This document shows positions 1 through 10,135 of a stretch of DNA of 64,000 nucleotides, piece by piece. Made by a program: the position numbers and the translations under genes. The stretch is taken from the NCBI RefSeq assembly GCF_000151665.1, contig NW_013171822.1:124001-188000 (forward strand), in the 5' to 3' direction. Every line of letters starts with the position of its first letter. Position 1 is the stretch's first letter. The DNA is from Blastocystis hominis (Eukaryota > Sar > Bigyra > Opalinata > Blastocystidae). The notes beneath the pieces are model-generated. The model was not told the DNA's origin. It ran no database searches and saw only the letters and a program-made list of their open reading frames with translations.

Positions 1-1220
1 GTGTAGAGAGCACCGTCCACCGACAGGCAGGACACGCCGTCCAGCTTGTTCAGAGCGGTCGACAGCTTCTTCGCGCGCACCTTCAGCGACTCCAGAATGC
101 CGTTCTTCTCCTTCTGGAAGAGCTCGTAGGAGGCATCACCGGGCTTGGGCGGGTTGATCATCACGTCCATGGTGTACTGGCCGTCTACGTTCGAGCAGCA
201 GCAGATCGACAGCAGCTTGTACAGCTCGGCGCGCACGTCATCGGGGAAGTTCACCAGCTCCACGTAGCCACCGCGGCGTCCGCACTCACCCCAGTATCCC
301 TTCGAGGTCGAGTGGAAGGACATCATCTGGCAGTTCAGACCCAGCTCGCACATCACCTTCTTGAAGGAGATGAACTTGTCGCCAGGGCGGTAGATGTTCT
401 CCTGGTACACCTCATCGGCCATGATCACGATGTTCTCGCGCGCGCAGATCTTGCAAATGTCCTCGATGTTCTCGCGAGTGAAGCACTTGCCGGTCGGGTT
501 GCCCGGGTTCACCGCAGCGATCGCCTTCACCGTCAGACCCTTCGCGCGGGCGCTCTTGATCGACTTCTCAATGTCAGCGGGGTCCAGAGCCCAGTCGTTC
601 TTCTCGTTCAGATAGTAGGGCTCGTACTGGCCTCCGAACACGTGGATCGAAGCAGAGTACAGAGGGTACTGGGGAATGGGAATCAGAATGCAATCCGTAG
701 GCTTGTCAATCAGCAGCTTCAGGCAGTCCTGAATACCCTGGGAAGCACCGTTCGTCAGGAAAATGTTCTTGGGATCAGCGGGGAAACCGTCACGCTTCGT
801 AATGTAAGCAGCCACATCCTCCAGAACCTTACCCACTCCAGCAGTCTGCGAGTAGGCACCCGAACCACCGGGGTTGGCAGCCAGCAGCTCCTTGGCTCTC
901 TGGATGGCATCGGGGTGGAACATCTCAGGATGCTTCTCAGCAACCTCGGGCCACGAGGTGATGCACAGCACCTCACGCAGGAAGGTGATGGGCTTCTGGC
1001 AAATAGCCTGAGGATTACCGACGTTGCAGTAAAGCAGAGAATCGAAGGGGAACTTCTTGCCCTTCTTCATCTCGGCGTCAATCTCGTTAGCGCGAATCAC
1101 AACCTCTCCACGGACAGCATAGTCAGCAGTGCGAATGTGCTGGTTGATGTTGTCAATAGTAATGCGGGAGGAGAAAGATCTCAGAGTAGGAAGACTGAAT
1201 CTGTTTACAATGCGCAGCAT
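1..1220 (-). CDS. ALT: Alanine aminotransferase, 3' end cut by window edge
   Basis: Pyridoxal-phosphate enzyme interconverting alanine and 2-oxoglutarate with pyruvate and glutamate. The minus frame is open from the ATG at 1220 to the window edge, about 406 codons and intron-free. Alanine-transaminase hallmarks appear in order: GASQGIQ, then NPGNPTGKC, then ADEVYQ, then FHSTSKGYWGECGRRGG, whose Lys after STS is the PLP-binding lysine. The N-terminus (MLRIVNRFSLPTLRSFSSR) is basic, Ser-rich and free of acidic residues, like a mitochondrial presequence; in an anaerobic stramenopile the target would be the mitochondrion-related organelle (inference). The C-terminal part is missing only because the window starts here. 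Base composition is GC-richer than the flank on its right. Other class I aminotransferases are unlikely given the SKGYxGECG block. Confidence 0.93.
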   Translation of the reverse strand, partial: MLRIVNRFSLPTLRSFSSRITIDNINQHIRTADYAVRGEVVIRANEIDAEMKKGKKFPFDSLLYCNVGNPQAICQKPITFLREVLCITSWPEVAEKHPEMFHPDAIQRAKELLAANPGGSGAYSQTAGVGKVLEDVAAYITKRDGFPADPKNIFLTNGASQGIQDCLKLLIDKPTDCILIPIPQYPLYSASIHVFGGQYEPYYLNEKNDWALDPADIEKSIKSARAKGLTVKAIAAVNPGNPTGKCFTRENIEDICKICARENIVIMADEVYQENIYRPGDKFISFKKVMCELGLNCQMMSFHSTSKGYWGECGRRGGYVELVNFPDDVRAELYKLLSICCCSNVDGQYTMDVMINPPKPGDASYELFQKEKNGILESLKVRAKKLSTALNKLDGVSCLSVDGALY

Positions 1221-1458
1221 CTGATAGTTTTCAAGGTAAATTATGAAATGAATCTAAAACTTCTCCATTTCTCGTTTCCCCTTTCCACGATTCACCGCGG
1301 GAATTGAGTGAAGCAAAACACAATTATTTTGTCAATCAAGTGTGGAGTATTGGATTGTGGGTTTGGCATGGATTGGATAAAACTATGAGTAAAAATAGGT
1401 GAAATGGAGGTGGAAAAGTTGGATGAGAAAAGAAGAAAAAAGAAAGATAAAGAAAAAT

Positions 1459-1529
1459 GCGTCAACCGGGAATTGAACCCGGACCTCTACCTTGGAAGGG
1501 TAGAATCCTAACCATTAGACCATTGACGC
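1459..1529 (-). tRNA. tRNA-Gly (anticodon UCC)
   Basis: Read on the minus strand this is a 71-nt cloverleaf. The acceptor arms GCGTCAA and TTGACGC pair over 7 bp, the anticodon stem is CTACC/GGTAG with the 7-nt loop CTTCCAA (anticodon TCC), and the T-arm CGGG/CCCG encloses TTCAATT. Internal Pol III promoters are visible: A box TGGTCTAATGG and B box GGTTCAATTCC. No CCA is encoded, as in eukaryotic nuclear tRNAs, and T-rich runs follow the 3' end on the minus strand as terminators. No intron. Confidence 0.96.
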
Positions 1530-1576
1530 TCTATTTTAACTGTTTTACAAACTGCTTTACACATCCCAAATCTGAA

Positions 1577-3181
1577 ATGAAAACAAAAAATGAGAGTCAA
1601 TTGGTGCAACGTCTATCTCCTTTTGACTACTCTCTTGCTCATCAATGGAATCATTCTGAATATACGTCTAACTACTTCATTAACTCGAGAGTATGATTTG
1701 ACGACTCGTCTTATGTAGGATTAAGGTAGACTTGGAAAGTAAGGTCGATACTGCACCTACGAGTGTTGAACCTGTGAGGGAGGAAAAACAAGAGCAGTAT
1801 TTTGATTCTTTTGAGGACCCGGTGGATTATTGGGATGAATCCTGGTATTTCTGTATGGTTCTGGTTCACTGTAGGAAAATACGTCTAGAACAGAGAAAGC
1901 AACGCTTTTTTGAAAATCTGGGAGAGTAGCTATCTATCTAAATTGATCGTAAATTTTCTAGAGCCAAAGTGGACGAATCGTTTCTCCCTGTGAATGATGC
2001 ACGGGGTGATTCCTATTCGTCTGTGAAGGTGGTAAAGGGACTCTCTGGAGTCGAACTATTATCATTGGACAACATTTGCTTTGATGTTCAGAAGCAGGCC
2101 ACTCTTGTTTATGCGGAGAATGACAAATACATTGCGTCGAAGCACATTTCTGAAAGCTTTTCTCCCAAGTCGTGGAACTTCCAAGTACTCACCGCCACAG
2201 TTCCTTCCTCCGGGTACTGGATCAAGGACGATAGCTACATCATGCTTTCTCACTCCAATCGAAACATTGCCCACTTTACCGAGGTTTTCAACTTTGTTTT
2301 CCACTATCTTCACAATCGTAACCATTACCCACCTTTGACTTCCATTACCTTTTTGCAGCTCCGCAGAGACAAAGTCTATCCATGGATCTTGAGTTATATC
2401 GATGTGGCGTCTTCCTTATTCCCCCCAAACCATCGCTTTCGAACTGTTTTTCTTGAAGACCTTCTAGCGCTCGATCCCAATGGCCACATTTGCTTCCGCC
2501 ATGCCGTTTTTACTATCGATTTAATGTTACCAGCAGATAGGAGTCGGTAGACTGATGAGTTATTTTTATGGAGGAACTTTTACCTCCATGTCGGAGGTGG
2601 ACACACTTCGAAGTGCTGCCTATAAGTATTATGGCATTTCCTTACCACGGCACGTTCTCACACGACCTCGCGTTCTGGTCATTCTTCGTGAAGCCATTCA
2701 TGGAAATCTTCCTGGCCGTGCTATTGAGAATATTGACGAGGTTCGGTCCTTCTTTAAACAGAATCAAGAGCAATTCGAGTTATTGGAACAGAAGTTGGAG
2801 TTGCTCAAACCAAGCGAGCAAGTCTCGATTCTGGCGAATACGGACATTTTTATCGGTGCTTTAGGCTCTGGATTTGTTAATGTGGTTTACATGCTTCCCG
2901 GGAGTGTAGCGATTTCGTTCTCTCCTCCAAACATCGGAGGACTGTTTTTCAACACTCTCTCGGAGTTTGCAAGGGTTCATTACATTGGAGTGTTCAACAG
3001 CAGCGTACCGTTCCCTCCGGAGTGTAAGAACAGAATAAACGCAAACGGAGAATCGGTGATCAGGGCCTGCGTTGATCGTTTACACGCAAGTGACATTTTC
3101 ATCGATCTGCGCAAGCTGGAAGTGTTGATGGATGCAGCCATGCTCCACTTGAAGAGTCATAAGTATAGCATGTCTCTTTAG
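1577..3181 (+). CDS. GT61/EOGT-type glycosyltransferase (DUF563 family)
   Basis: Probable O- or N-glycan-extending glycosyltransferase of the secretory pathway. The C-terminal block near 2838-2925 reads ILANTDIFIGALGSGFVNVV followed by LPGSVAISF, matching the GT61 signature (D-x-x-G-x-x-G-(A/S)-G-x-x-N ... PGS). Reconstructed introns: 1691-1725 (35 nt), an intron starting at 1928 (36 nt, ending TTCTAG before the codons for AKVDES), and one near 2525-2558 (25 or 34 nt both keep frame). The start at ATG 1577 is tentative: it lies only about 50 bp from the tRNA and no clear membrane anchor is visible. The stop TAG at 3179-3181 is followed by exactly 4 nt and then TGTTTGTT, so the 3' UTR may be essentially zero. 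The GT61 call is good; acceptor and donor are unknown. Confidence 0.78.
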
Positions 3182-3185
3182 AGTG

Positions 3186-3193
3186 TGTTTGTT
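3186..3193 (+). terminator. TGTTTGTT 3'-end motif of the GT61 gene
   Basis: Perfect octamer 4 nt after the TAG stop at 3179-3181. In Blastocystis this motif marks the polyadenylation site a few bases upstream. Confidence 0.7.
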
Positions 3194-3471
3194 TCGTACA
3201 CTTTTGAATGAGATAGCGGGGATTAGGGGGTTTTGGCGTATGTCATTCATTCCTTTGATGACGTCATATTTTTCTCTGGTTTAGTCGCTACTATTGCGTT
3301 ATCCATGGAAGTACGGCGTAATAGGTTGGATTTGAGTGCGATAGACTGCTATCCTCATTGCGTGCGGAGTTGTACTAGCTCTCGTTTTTCTCATTTTCTG
3401 TATACGCTATGACTCGTGGAGACGGTCGAACATGTATCCCCCTTGTGTTTCAAATTGAGTGTAGTTTGAAA

Positions 3472-5003
3472 ATGGTTCCTGTGACACCCGACAAGCCATG
3501 GAAGTACGTCGGTAAAACGGCGCCTGTGCCACTCAGCGACGTTCCTATTCTTGTAAAGGAAATGCGCGAGTCCTTTTACACTCACAAAACATTCGATATT
3601 AAGAAGCGAATTGAGCAGCTGAAGCAGCTCCTCAAACTCTTCGACGAAAACGAAGAAGAGATTTTAGCTGCCATGAAGCAAGACTTGAACCGTAACACCT
3701 TCGAGGGAGTCGTGTACGATATTTCTGTCGTGAAATCCGATATCCGCCACATGATCAAGAATCTCCCCAAGTGGTCCACTCCCTCTTGTTACTCGCGTGA
3801 CATGGTAACCCTCTTCTCTCGCGGTTATTTCGTCCCGCAGCCCTACGGAGTCGCTCTTATCATCGGAACTTGGAACTATCCGTTCATGCTGACTCTCATG
3901 CCGCTTGCCGCCGCCCTGTGCGCTGGAAACGTGGTGGTTGTAAAGCCTTCCAATGTATCTCCCACCTGCTCCAAGCTCATCACGCGCCTGCTTCGCAAAT
4001 ACATGGATCCAACGTGGGATCCCCCATTTTTCGTTACCTGTAGAATCGTTCAAGTCATCGGCTCCGAAGAGAAGGGAGACCGCAACACGACCTCCGCTCT
4101 CCTCGCTGAGAAGTTCGACTATATCTTCTTCACGGGGAACCACAAGGTGGGTCGCGTGATCATGGAGAAGGCATCGAAGTATCTGACGCCGGTGACGCTG
4201 GAACTGGGCGGAAAGAACCCAGTGTTCATTACGAAGCACGCCGATCTGCGCCTGGCGGCGAAGCGCGTGCTGTGTCTGCGGTGCTTCAACGGAGGGCAGC
4301 AGTGCGTGTCTCCGGACTTCGTTCTCATCGAGAAGGAAGTGGAGGAAGCGTTCTACGAAGAGTGCAAGCGCGTAGAGAAGGAATGGTGAGCGAGAGAACG
4401 AGGCAATGACGAGTAGTTTCGGGAATGCGGAGGAAGAGGTGGGACACATCGTGGATATGCGCCATTTCGAATCGATCTGCAAGATGTACGACGACTCTGC
4501 GAGCTCGATCGACCGCGTGATCATCGGCGGACGCGCGTCGTTCAAACCGGAGACTCGCTTCATCCCGCCCACCGTGCTGAAAATGAAGGACACCGAGTGT
4601 CCGCTCATGACGGAGGAGCTGTTCTCTCCGATCCTCCCCGTGTTCGCTGTGGACTCCTACCAGGACGGAATCCAGCTCATGAACCAGCGCGAAAAGCCGC
4701 TGGCGCTGTATGTGTTCTCGGAGAAGCGAAGAGAGGTCGAGGATATCGTGTTCGCTACGGATTCGGGAGGCGTCACGGTGAACCATTGCGTGCTGCACGT
4801 CGTTCATTCGAAGTTATATTTCGGAGGCGTGGGACAGAGCGGAATGGGCGGATATCACGGGAAGTTCTCCTTCGAGACCTTCTCGCATATGAAACCTGTC
4901 GTGTACAAGACAAAGTGGCCCGGAATCTCTTTGATTTCCGATTTGCCGCTGCTGTATTATCCTTTTAAGAGCTGGAAGTTGTGGATTGCGAGATTGGTTA
5001 TGT
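3472..5003 (+). CDS. Aldehyde dehydrogenase, ALDH3 (fatty aldehyde) class
   Basis: NAD(P)-dependent oxidation of medium or long-chain aldehydes to acids. Motifs in order: GTWNYPF (cofactor fold), KPSNVSPTCS, FTGNHKVGR, the general-base Glu in LELGGKNPVF, and the catalytic Cys in NGGQQC. One 31-nt intron at 4386-4416 joins the exon ending in codons for KRVEKE to one starting FGNAEEE. An in-frame ATG at 3409 would add 21 residues with little ALDH resemblance, so 3472 is preferred. The plain open frame runs to TGA at 5050, overlapping the opposite-strand gene, but T5003 lies 4 nt before TGTTTGTG (5008-5015), so cleavage and polyadenylation would end the protein at ...RLVM with a UAA made by the poly(A) tail (inference). 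The tail after the catalytic domain is hydrophobic, as in membrane-bound ALDH3 enzymes. Confidence 0.88.
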
Positions 5004-5007
5004 GGAG

Positions 5008-5015
5008 TGTTTGTG
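5008..5015 (+). terminator. TGTTTGTG polyadenylation motif of ALDH (one mismatch)
   Basis: Seven of eight bases match TGTTTGTT. It lies 4 nt after T5003, the proposed first base of a polyadenylation-completed UAA. Confidence 0.5.
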
Positions 5016-5027
5016 GAAAACAGACGG

Positions 5028-5386
5028 TTACTTTTTCGCTCTGGACTTGACGGGCATGTCGCCATTCTGTTCTGATGCGATGCGCGCCTTCATTTCCAAA
5101 ATCTGCTTTTCAACGGCTTCTAATTCCTTCTCGTGCTTGTTGTTCGTCGCTCGATTGGCGACGATGAGTCTATTCATCAGTGTGGTCCCAGAAAAGCCAC
5201 TCTTCCCGTCGTTTTTCCAAACCGCGCAGATAATCGCGATGCTTTTTTATAATTTTCTTTGCAGACGTCGTAACACTGCCTTTTGTCCTATAGTAAAGAG
5301 AAATCACCTGCTCCAAACGCAGTGGACTTCTGAGACTCGACTTTCACTTTCTTTTCAAACCGGTTTGTTTTTCCTTTCTTTACCAT
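5028..5386 (-). CDS. Small basic coiled-coil protein, unrecognised
   Basis: A gene missed by simple frame scanning because two introns cut it. It starts at ATG 5386 (MVKKGKTNRFEKKVKV...) and ends with TAA at 5028-5030. A 28-nt intron (GTGATTTC...CAAAAG) and a 31-nt intron (GTGGCTTT...GAATAG) restore one frame of about 100 codons. The product is strongly basic at both ends with a Lys/Glu-rich heptad-like middle (KKIIKKHRDYLRGLEKRREE, then a helix with LEAVEKQILEMKARI) and ends KSRAKK. This resembles small nucleolar or ribosome-assembly factors, but I do not recognise the family. Its start is about 40 bp downstream of the capping-enzyme 3' end and its stop about 25 bp from the end of ALDH on the other strand. 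Confidence 0.62.
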
Positions 5387-5414
5387 CGATTCTGACCAGC
5401 CAACGAGTAAATGG

Positions 5415-5422
5415 AACAAACA
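5415..5422 (-). terminator. TGTTTGTT 3'-end motif of the capping enzyme gene
   Basis: On the minus strand the octamer follows T5427 by exactly 4 nt. That T directly follows the in-frame codons for ...SRTKH, so a poly(A)-completed UAA would end the protein there. Confidence 0.65.
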
Positions 5423-5426
5423 ATAA

Positions 5427-6710
5427 AATGTTTGGTTCGCGACTTAATCACAGCGTCCAACTCCTCGATCTGAATATTGTCCATGATGCTCTTCACCACA
5501 TTCTCCACCGTTCGAACCGCGTTTCCGTGTGATTTGTCATTTCGCAATCGCAGCGGCTTCCATCCTCCCTTTCTCCATCCCGCCCCCTAAAATCGATCCC
5601 CTCAACAATCTCAACTCTCTCAGAAAGCTCATACTTGGGCGAAGGGACCCATTTCTCCCCATTCCAGAACGGCACATAAGTCCATCGATCCTGCGCGTCA
5701 TTCGCTTCGTTTCGCTCCCACCTCATCGAAAACGCACTCCACGATCAGCCCCGAATGTCCGTAGAGAGCTTCCTCCTCCTTCCCCTCAAACGAAATCCAG
5801 TCGAAGTTCACATCGATTCCGTCCCTCAAAGCTTGCAATCGGTAGCAAACCGAATCCTCTGCTTGAGTCCACAAACAAAACAAACGAATATATTCCGCAT
5901 AGACTTTAAAATCCACCGAGTTCATCGAGATCGGCTTCCATTTGAGCAGGCGGAAGCAGGATCCCGATTGATAAGGGTCCTCAATAGGCGTAAAAATGAG
6001 TCCGTCGCTCTCGTGAGAGAGGTCCTTCACTACGTCATTCCAGACAAACACCGTTTGCTCGATGTTGTACATTGGCTTCATGCGGATTTCGAAGGGTAGT
6101 TTCACGTTCAGGGAATGGATGGGCGAGATGACGGAGGTTCGGATGAGGTGAAGACGGTTTAAAAGGGAGAGTTCGGAGACGGTCCGATTGCCATTGTAGC
6201 ACATTATATCGAAGACCCAGAAGCAGAGGTAACTACGTGAGAAAGAGTGCTGAAACGTACGGGGACTTCGCTTTCGTTTCAAGTAAGAGCTCGCCGTCGA
6301 GTAGCGTAGCTTTTAAGAAGTTCACACTGTGGTTTGATTGTGGCTGAGGATATGCGGCAAGCTTTACCTCGTTTACCAAATAAAAATCGTATCGCCGATC
6401 GATAAAGTACATTTTGTTCTACTCCACACATCTCTCTTCTTCCTACATCCCAAATTAGCAGAAGGTATCGCACTCCATCAGTTTTCTCGCACACACAATA
6501 ATCGATATACGATAAATAGTTCATATTTTCACGATTCATCGAAACGGGTTGAGATCCTAAAGTAGTTATGATTCTTGGTATAAGAATACCTGGAAAGGAA
6601 GAAAACTGGTCTTGACGGCACATTTTGCTCACATCCTGACGAAGCTCCCTGAGCATGGAATTATCTCGGATTTTCTCCGAGACTCTCATGGCAAAATCAT
6701 CATTCGACAT
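5427..6710 (-). CDS. mRNA capping guanylyltransferase
   Basis: Adds the GMP cap to nascent mRNA 5' ends in the nucleus. Nucleotidyltransferase motifs in order: I, CEKTDGVRYLL (Lys forms the GMP adduct); III, MYFIDRRYDFYL; IIIa, TLLDGELLLE; IV, ESDGLIFTP; V, LLKWKP; VI, WKPLRLRNDKSHGN. Four introns were placed from frame continuity: 28 nt after ...LLIWD, 28 nt after ...ETKAKS, 31 nt after ...VECVFDE and 29 nt after ...YELSER; each restores a motif split between frames. No triphosphatase domain is fused. Start is ATG 6710. No stop is encoded near the expected C-terminus; polyadenylation after T5427 is the proposed terminator (see the 5415 motif). It is divergent from FPGS across 46 bp. Confidence 0.9.
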
Positions 6711-6756
6711 GAGAATAGGAAAAACCAAAGAATAAACGATTTTTCATATTTCTCCA
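6711..6756. promoter_or_regulatory. 46-bp divergent promoter interval
   Basis: Only 46 bp separate the capping-enzyme ATG (6710, -) from the FPGS ATG (6757, +). The interval is AT-rich and carries no recognisable TATA or Inr element by eye. It must hold both 5' UTRs and both core promoters unless transcription starts inside the opposite gene. Confidence 0.5.
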
Positions 6757-8288
6757 ATGAAGAGTATAGAGGAGTTTGCTTTTACTTTGCAAAGTACTTT
6801 GTAGGCAGTACAAGGAGAGTGAAAAGCTTCTTTTCAACGAGTATTGTGATGTGACGAATTTGCAGGATCGTTCTACAGCTTGCAAGATGATGGAATATTA
6901 TATGCAAGAGCTGGAGATTGACATTAGCAAGCTCAACATTGTTCATGTTGCAGGTTCGAAAGGGAAAGGATCAACGTGCGCCTTTGTTGAGTCTGCGTTG
7001 AGGAGATATGGATACAAAACAGGTAGTTTCCGTTCTTTTTATTGTTAAGGACAGGTTTGTACACATCTCCTCATATTCAGTCTTTATGTGAACGGTTCTG
7101 CATTAACGGGAAGCAGATTTCCAAAGAAACATATCTTCGGCACTTCTCCGTTGTTTGGTCCAAATTGCAGGAGATTAAGCAGCGTCCTTCATCGGAGCTC
7201 CCTCCATATATCACTCGATGGCCAGGATTCTTCCGATTCTTGACTCTTATCGCTTTCCGAGTGTTCATTGAGGCGAATGTGGATGTGGTGGTTCTGGAAG
7301 TGGGAATGGGAGGCCGTCTGGATGCTACAAACGTCGTCCAGCACCCCATAACCACCGGCATTACGTTGATCGACCTGGAGCACACCCAAGTTTTAGGAAA
7401 CACGCTCGAGCAGATTGCATTCGAGAAGGCAGGAATCTTTAAACGCAATTCTCCTGCTGTTGTGCTCCAGCAGCGCCCCGAGGTGATGCAGGTCTTTCGC
7501 CAATGTGCCGAAATCGAGGGTATTTCTGCCATTTTTGCATTCAATCGCAGGCTGCGCGTTACAAGTCGTTTCTCCGTCCGATAGTTCTGCTCCCGTCCCA
7601 CACTACCTGCTGCAAAACTTTGCCGTTGCTTCGCAGTTGGTCGCGAACGTTTTGGCCTATTTTGGGAATTCCAAAAAATGGGACGATTCCATTATGCACG
7701 AAATTCTCTGTGAAACTCGACTTCCTGCGAGAGCGCAATCAATCACCGTGGGAAATCATCGGGTTTTGCTCGATGGGGCGCATACACCCCTTAGCATGAA
7801 GGAAGCTTGCAGCTGGTTTAATGATCAGTTGGGTGCTTCGAAGTGCGGATTGTTATTTTACTGTGGTCGAGATAAACACATCGACGACTTGTTGAGCGCT
7901 TTAGTGCAGCTGAATGTCGAAAAGGTTGTGATTTGTGGAGTGAAAAACCCGAAACCTGAATATACGTAGGCGCTGAAATGAACTGAAAGAATGATTTATA
8001 GACGTGTGGAAATCGAAACTGTAGAGTCAATAGCGAAGAGAAAAGGAATGGAAGAGGAGGAGTTGGCGAGGATGGAAAAGAAAATGGATGGGATGGAAGG
8101 AGAGGAATGGCTGCGATATGTGGCGAAAGTGTGGCGAATTGAGGAATGGGCGGCGAAGAAGAATCCTTGTGAAGTACGGATTGCAAGGAATGTGGATGAG
8201 GGATGGAGTGATTCTCTTCCTGAAAATGTTTGCGTTACGGGGTCTCTTTATTTGTGTGGCGATTTCTTGGATCGCATTCACTTTCACT
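6757..8288 (+). CDS. FPGS: Folylpolyglutamate synthase / FolC family
   Basis: Adds glutamates to folates, retaining them in the cell for one-carbon metabolism. Motifs in order: [12 protein letters not shown] (P-loop), [48 protein letters not shown] and, near the end, [12 protein letters not shown]. Introns: 6774-6804 (31 nt), 7023-7054 (32), 7520-7550 (31), 7966-8001 (36); each rejoins one continuous FolC frame. The start at ATG 6757 gives MKSIEE then QYKESEKLL after the first intron. The plain frame continues to TAA beyond 8300, but T8288 sits 4 nt before a perfect TGTTTGTT, so the natural end is probably ...RIHFH with a poly(A)-made UAA, close to where FolC proteins normally stop. Confidence 0.9.
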
Positions 8289-8292
8289 TTTT

Positions 8293-8300
8293 TGTTTGTT
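8293..8300 (+). terminator. TGTTTGTT 3'-end motif of FPGS
   Basis: Perfect octamer preceded by the spacer TTTT and T8288, the proposed first base of the poly(A)-completed stop. Confidence 0.65.
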
Positions 8301-10135
8301 ATAAACTAGAAACTGTGGAATAACGGTAATGTTCCCGTGCAGTGTTTATTATGTCTAACATGCTTTGAACATGAAGGATTTCTGGATTAAACAGTGGGAA
8401 GATTTGGAGTATCGATACAATTTGAGTTTTTCTAGTGACATAATATGTACGTATCAAGCATGATTGTGCCTTTATCTCTCAGAATGGATAAATGGTAATA
8501 GAAAAAGATCTCACATAACTTATTCAATATCATTTTAATACCTCCCATCATACAACAAGAATTCAATATAGTGAGTTTTGGATGTTTTTGTGTAAAAATA
8601 ATGACCGATTCCGATCAATTGCGGTGATTTCTTATTGAGTGTGCAAGTAGTCTTCAATCTTCACCATCAAAACTATATATATATATATGATCATAATATA
8701 AGGGATTTGCTTCTATTACTTCACAATTCCACCACTGACTGGTCACCAATGCTATGACTGATTTTCATTTTTCGTTCCCTCTTTCACTTGGTTATTTCTG
8801 AACAAGCTGGTATTCTAATCCTGTACCCTCTATTGCTAACAACACTTTTACATGTAACTATTTGCTTTTTTTACATTCCATATAAATCCATTCCATTCAA
8901 TTCGGAGGTACATATATTTATGTTGCACATTCTGAATACCTTTCAATAATGATCTTTAGTAAATATACAGTTTCAAACCGTATTCTCTTGTTCAAAATAA
9001 GTAAAGTGTCTTAAGCCTTGAAGAAATCTTATTCACTGGCATTTTTCATTTCTATAGGATCAAACAGTCATCTCTAAATGTTTATGACGAAATATACCAA
9101 GACTATTTACTTGCCTAAACTATGTTCAAATTTGCTTTATTCTGATAGTGCATGTGGGTATGTGCTCACTATGGATAGTTATATCAGACACAAGTGAGTT
9201 GCAAGCGACTTTTCTGTTTTCACCAACAACAGCCTTTTTCAAGTATCATGATATCAAGCCCCGTTGGAATCAGGCCACAAACCGTTACAACGGTTTTCTA
9301 AAACGAAATAGTTGTTGTTCATTGTTTTACCGATAATTCCGCATCCTGAGTGTTTTCAATAGTACATACTTCGAAAACACGACTTTGGCTAAAGGTAATT
9401 TGCATCGAAGAATGCGTAAAATATCTTTTAATGCAATACAATACAATCTAAATTAATAGATTGTGGGAACTTTCTTCCAAATAGGAGGAATAAGAATGTA
9501 CGACTAGAAACAGCATATAGTTCCTTTGCAATATGCTAGTGTTTAAGGATAGCTTGTATCCTAATACCAAAGGGAACCAAAAGACGAATTCTAATTACCA
9601 ACGTTAATTCTCAAAACCTAACTCACTACACAAAATACAACAAGAGCTAGTCCATGATTTTATAATGTAAAGGTATTTTCTTGTGAGAACTAGCACATTC
9701 CCATTTTTCAATTGCAAGTCATAAAGCCATGCTTTATGTGTCATTAAACACCAAAAAACAATTCTTTGTAGCCTCTACAGATGGTGTGTTAAAATTGAAG
9801 ATGGCTGTAATCTTGACTATATTTTGAATATTGTGGAAAATAGATAAATATTCCTGCACATTACGGACATGTCAACATGGATTTTAGACAATTCAGTTTA
9901 AGTCGTCAGGCCTTCTTTTGCCTATTTTGTATAGAGCACGCTAAGAGTATTACACAAACCAACTCTTATTGAATGAATGGTTAAAACATTCAGATGAAGG
10001 TCTAACAGCGTGTATATTATTGTTTTCGATATTTATAGTAACAAACACCACTTTTGTATTGCCTTACACATTATGTAATAAATGTTACAAATAACCAAAA
10101 ATTAACACTCGTTTTTTTCTTAATTATTTATAACA
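8301..10135. other. AT-rich intergenic stretch, no gene seen
   Basis: About 1.8 kb without a convincing coding frame on either strand; open frames are short and AT-rich without recognisable motifs. A short (AT)n run lies near 8674-8690. It forms the boundary between the compact block on the left and the surface-protein gene on the right. Confidence 0.5.

Noticed and set aside
312-1307. 331-codon plus-strand frame over the left end
   Set aside because: It is the antisense shadow of the alanine aminotrans­ferase frame, which carries all family motifs.
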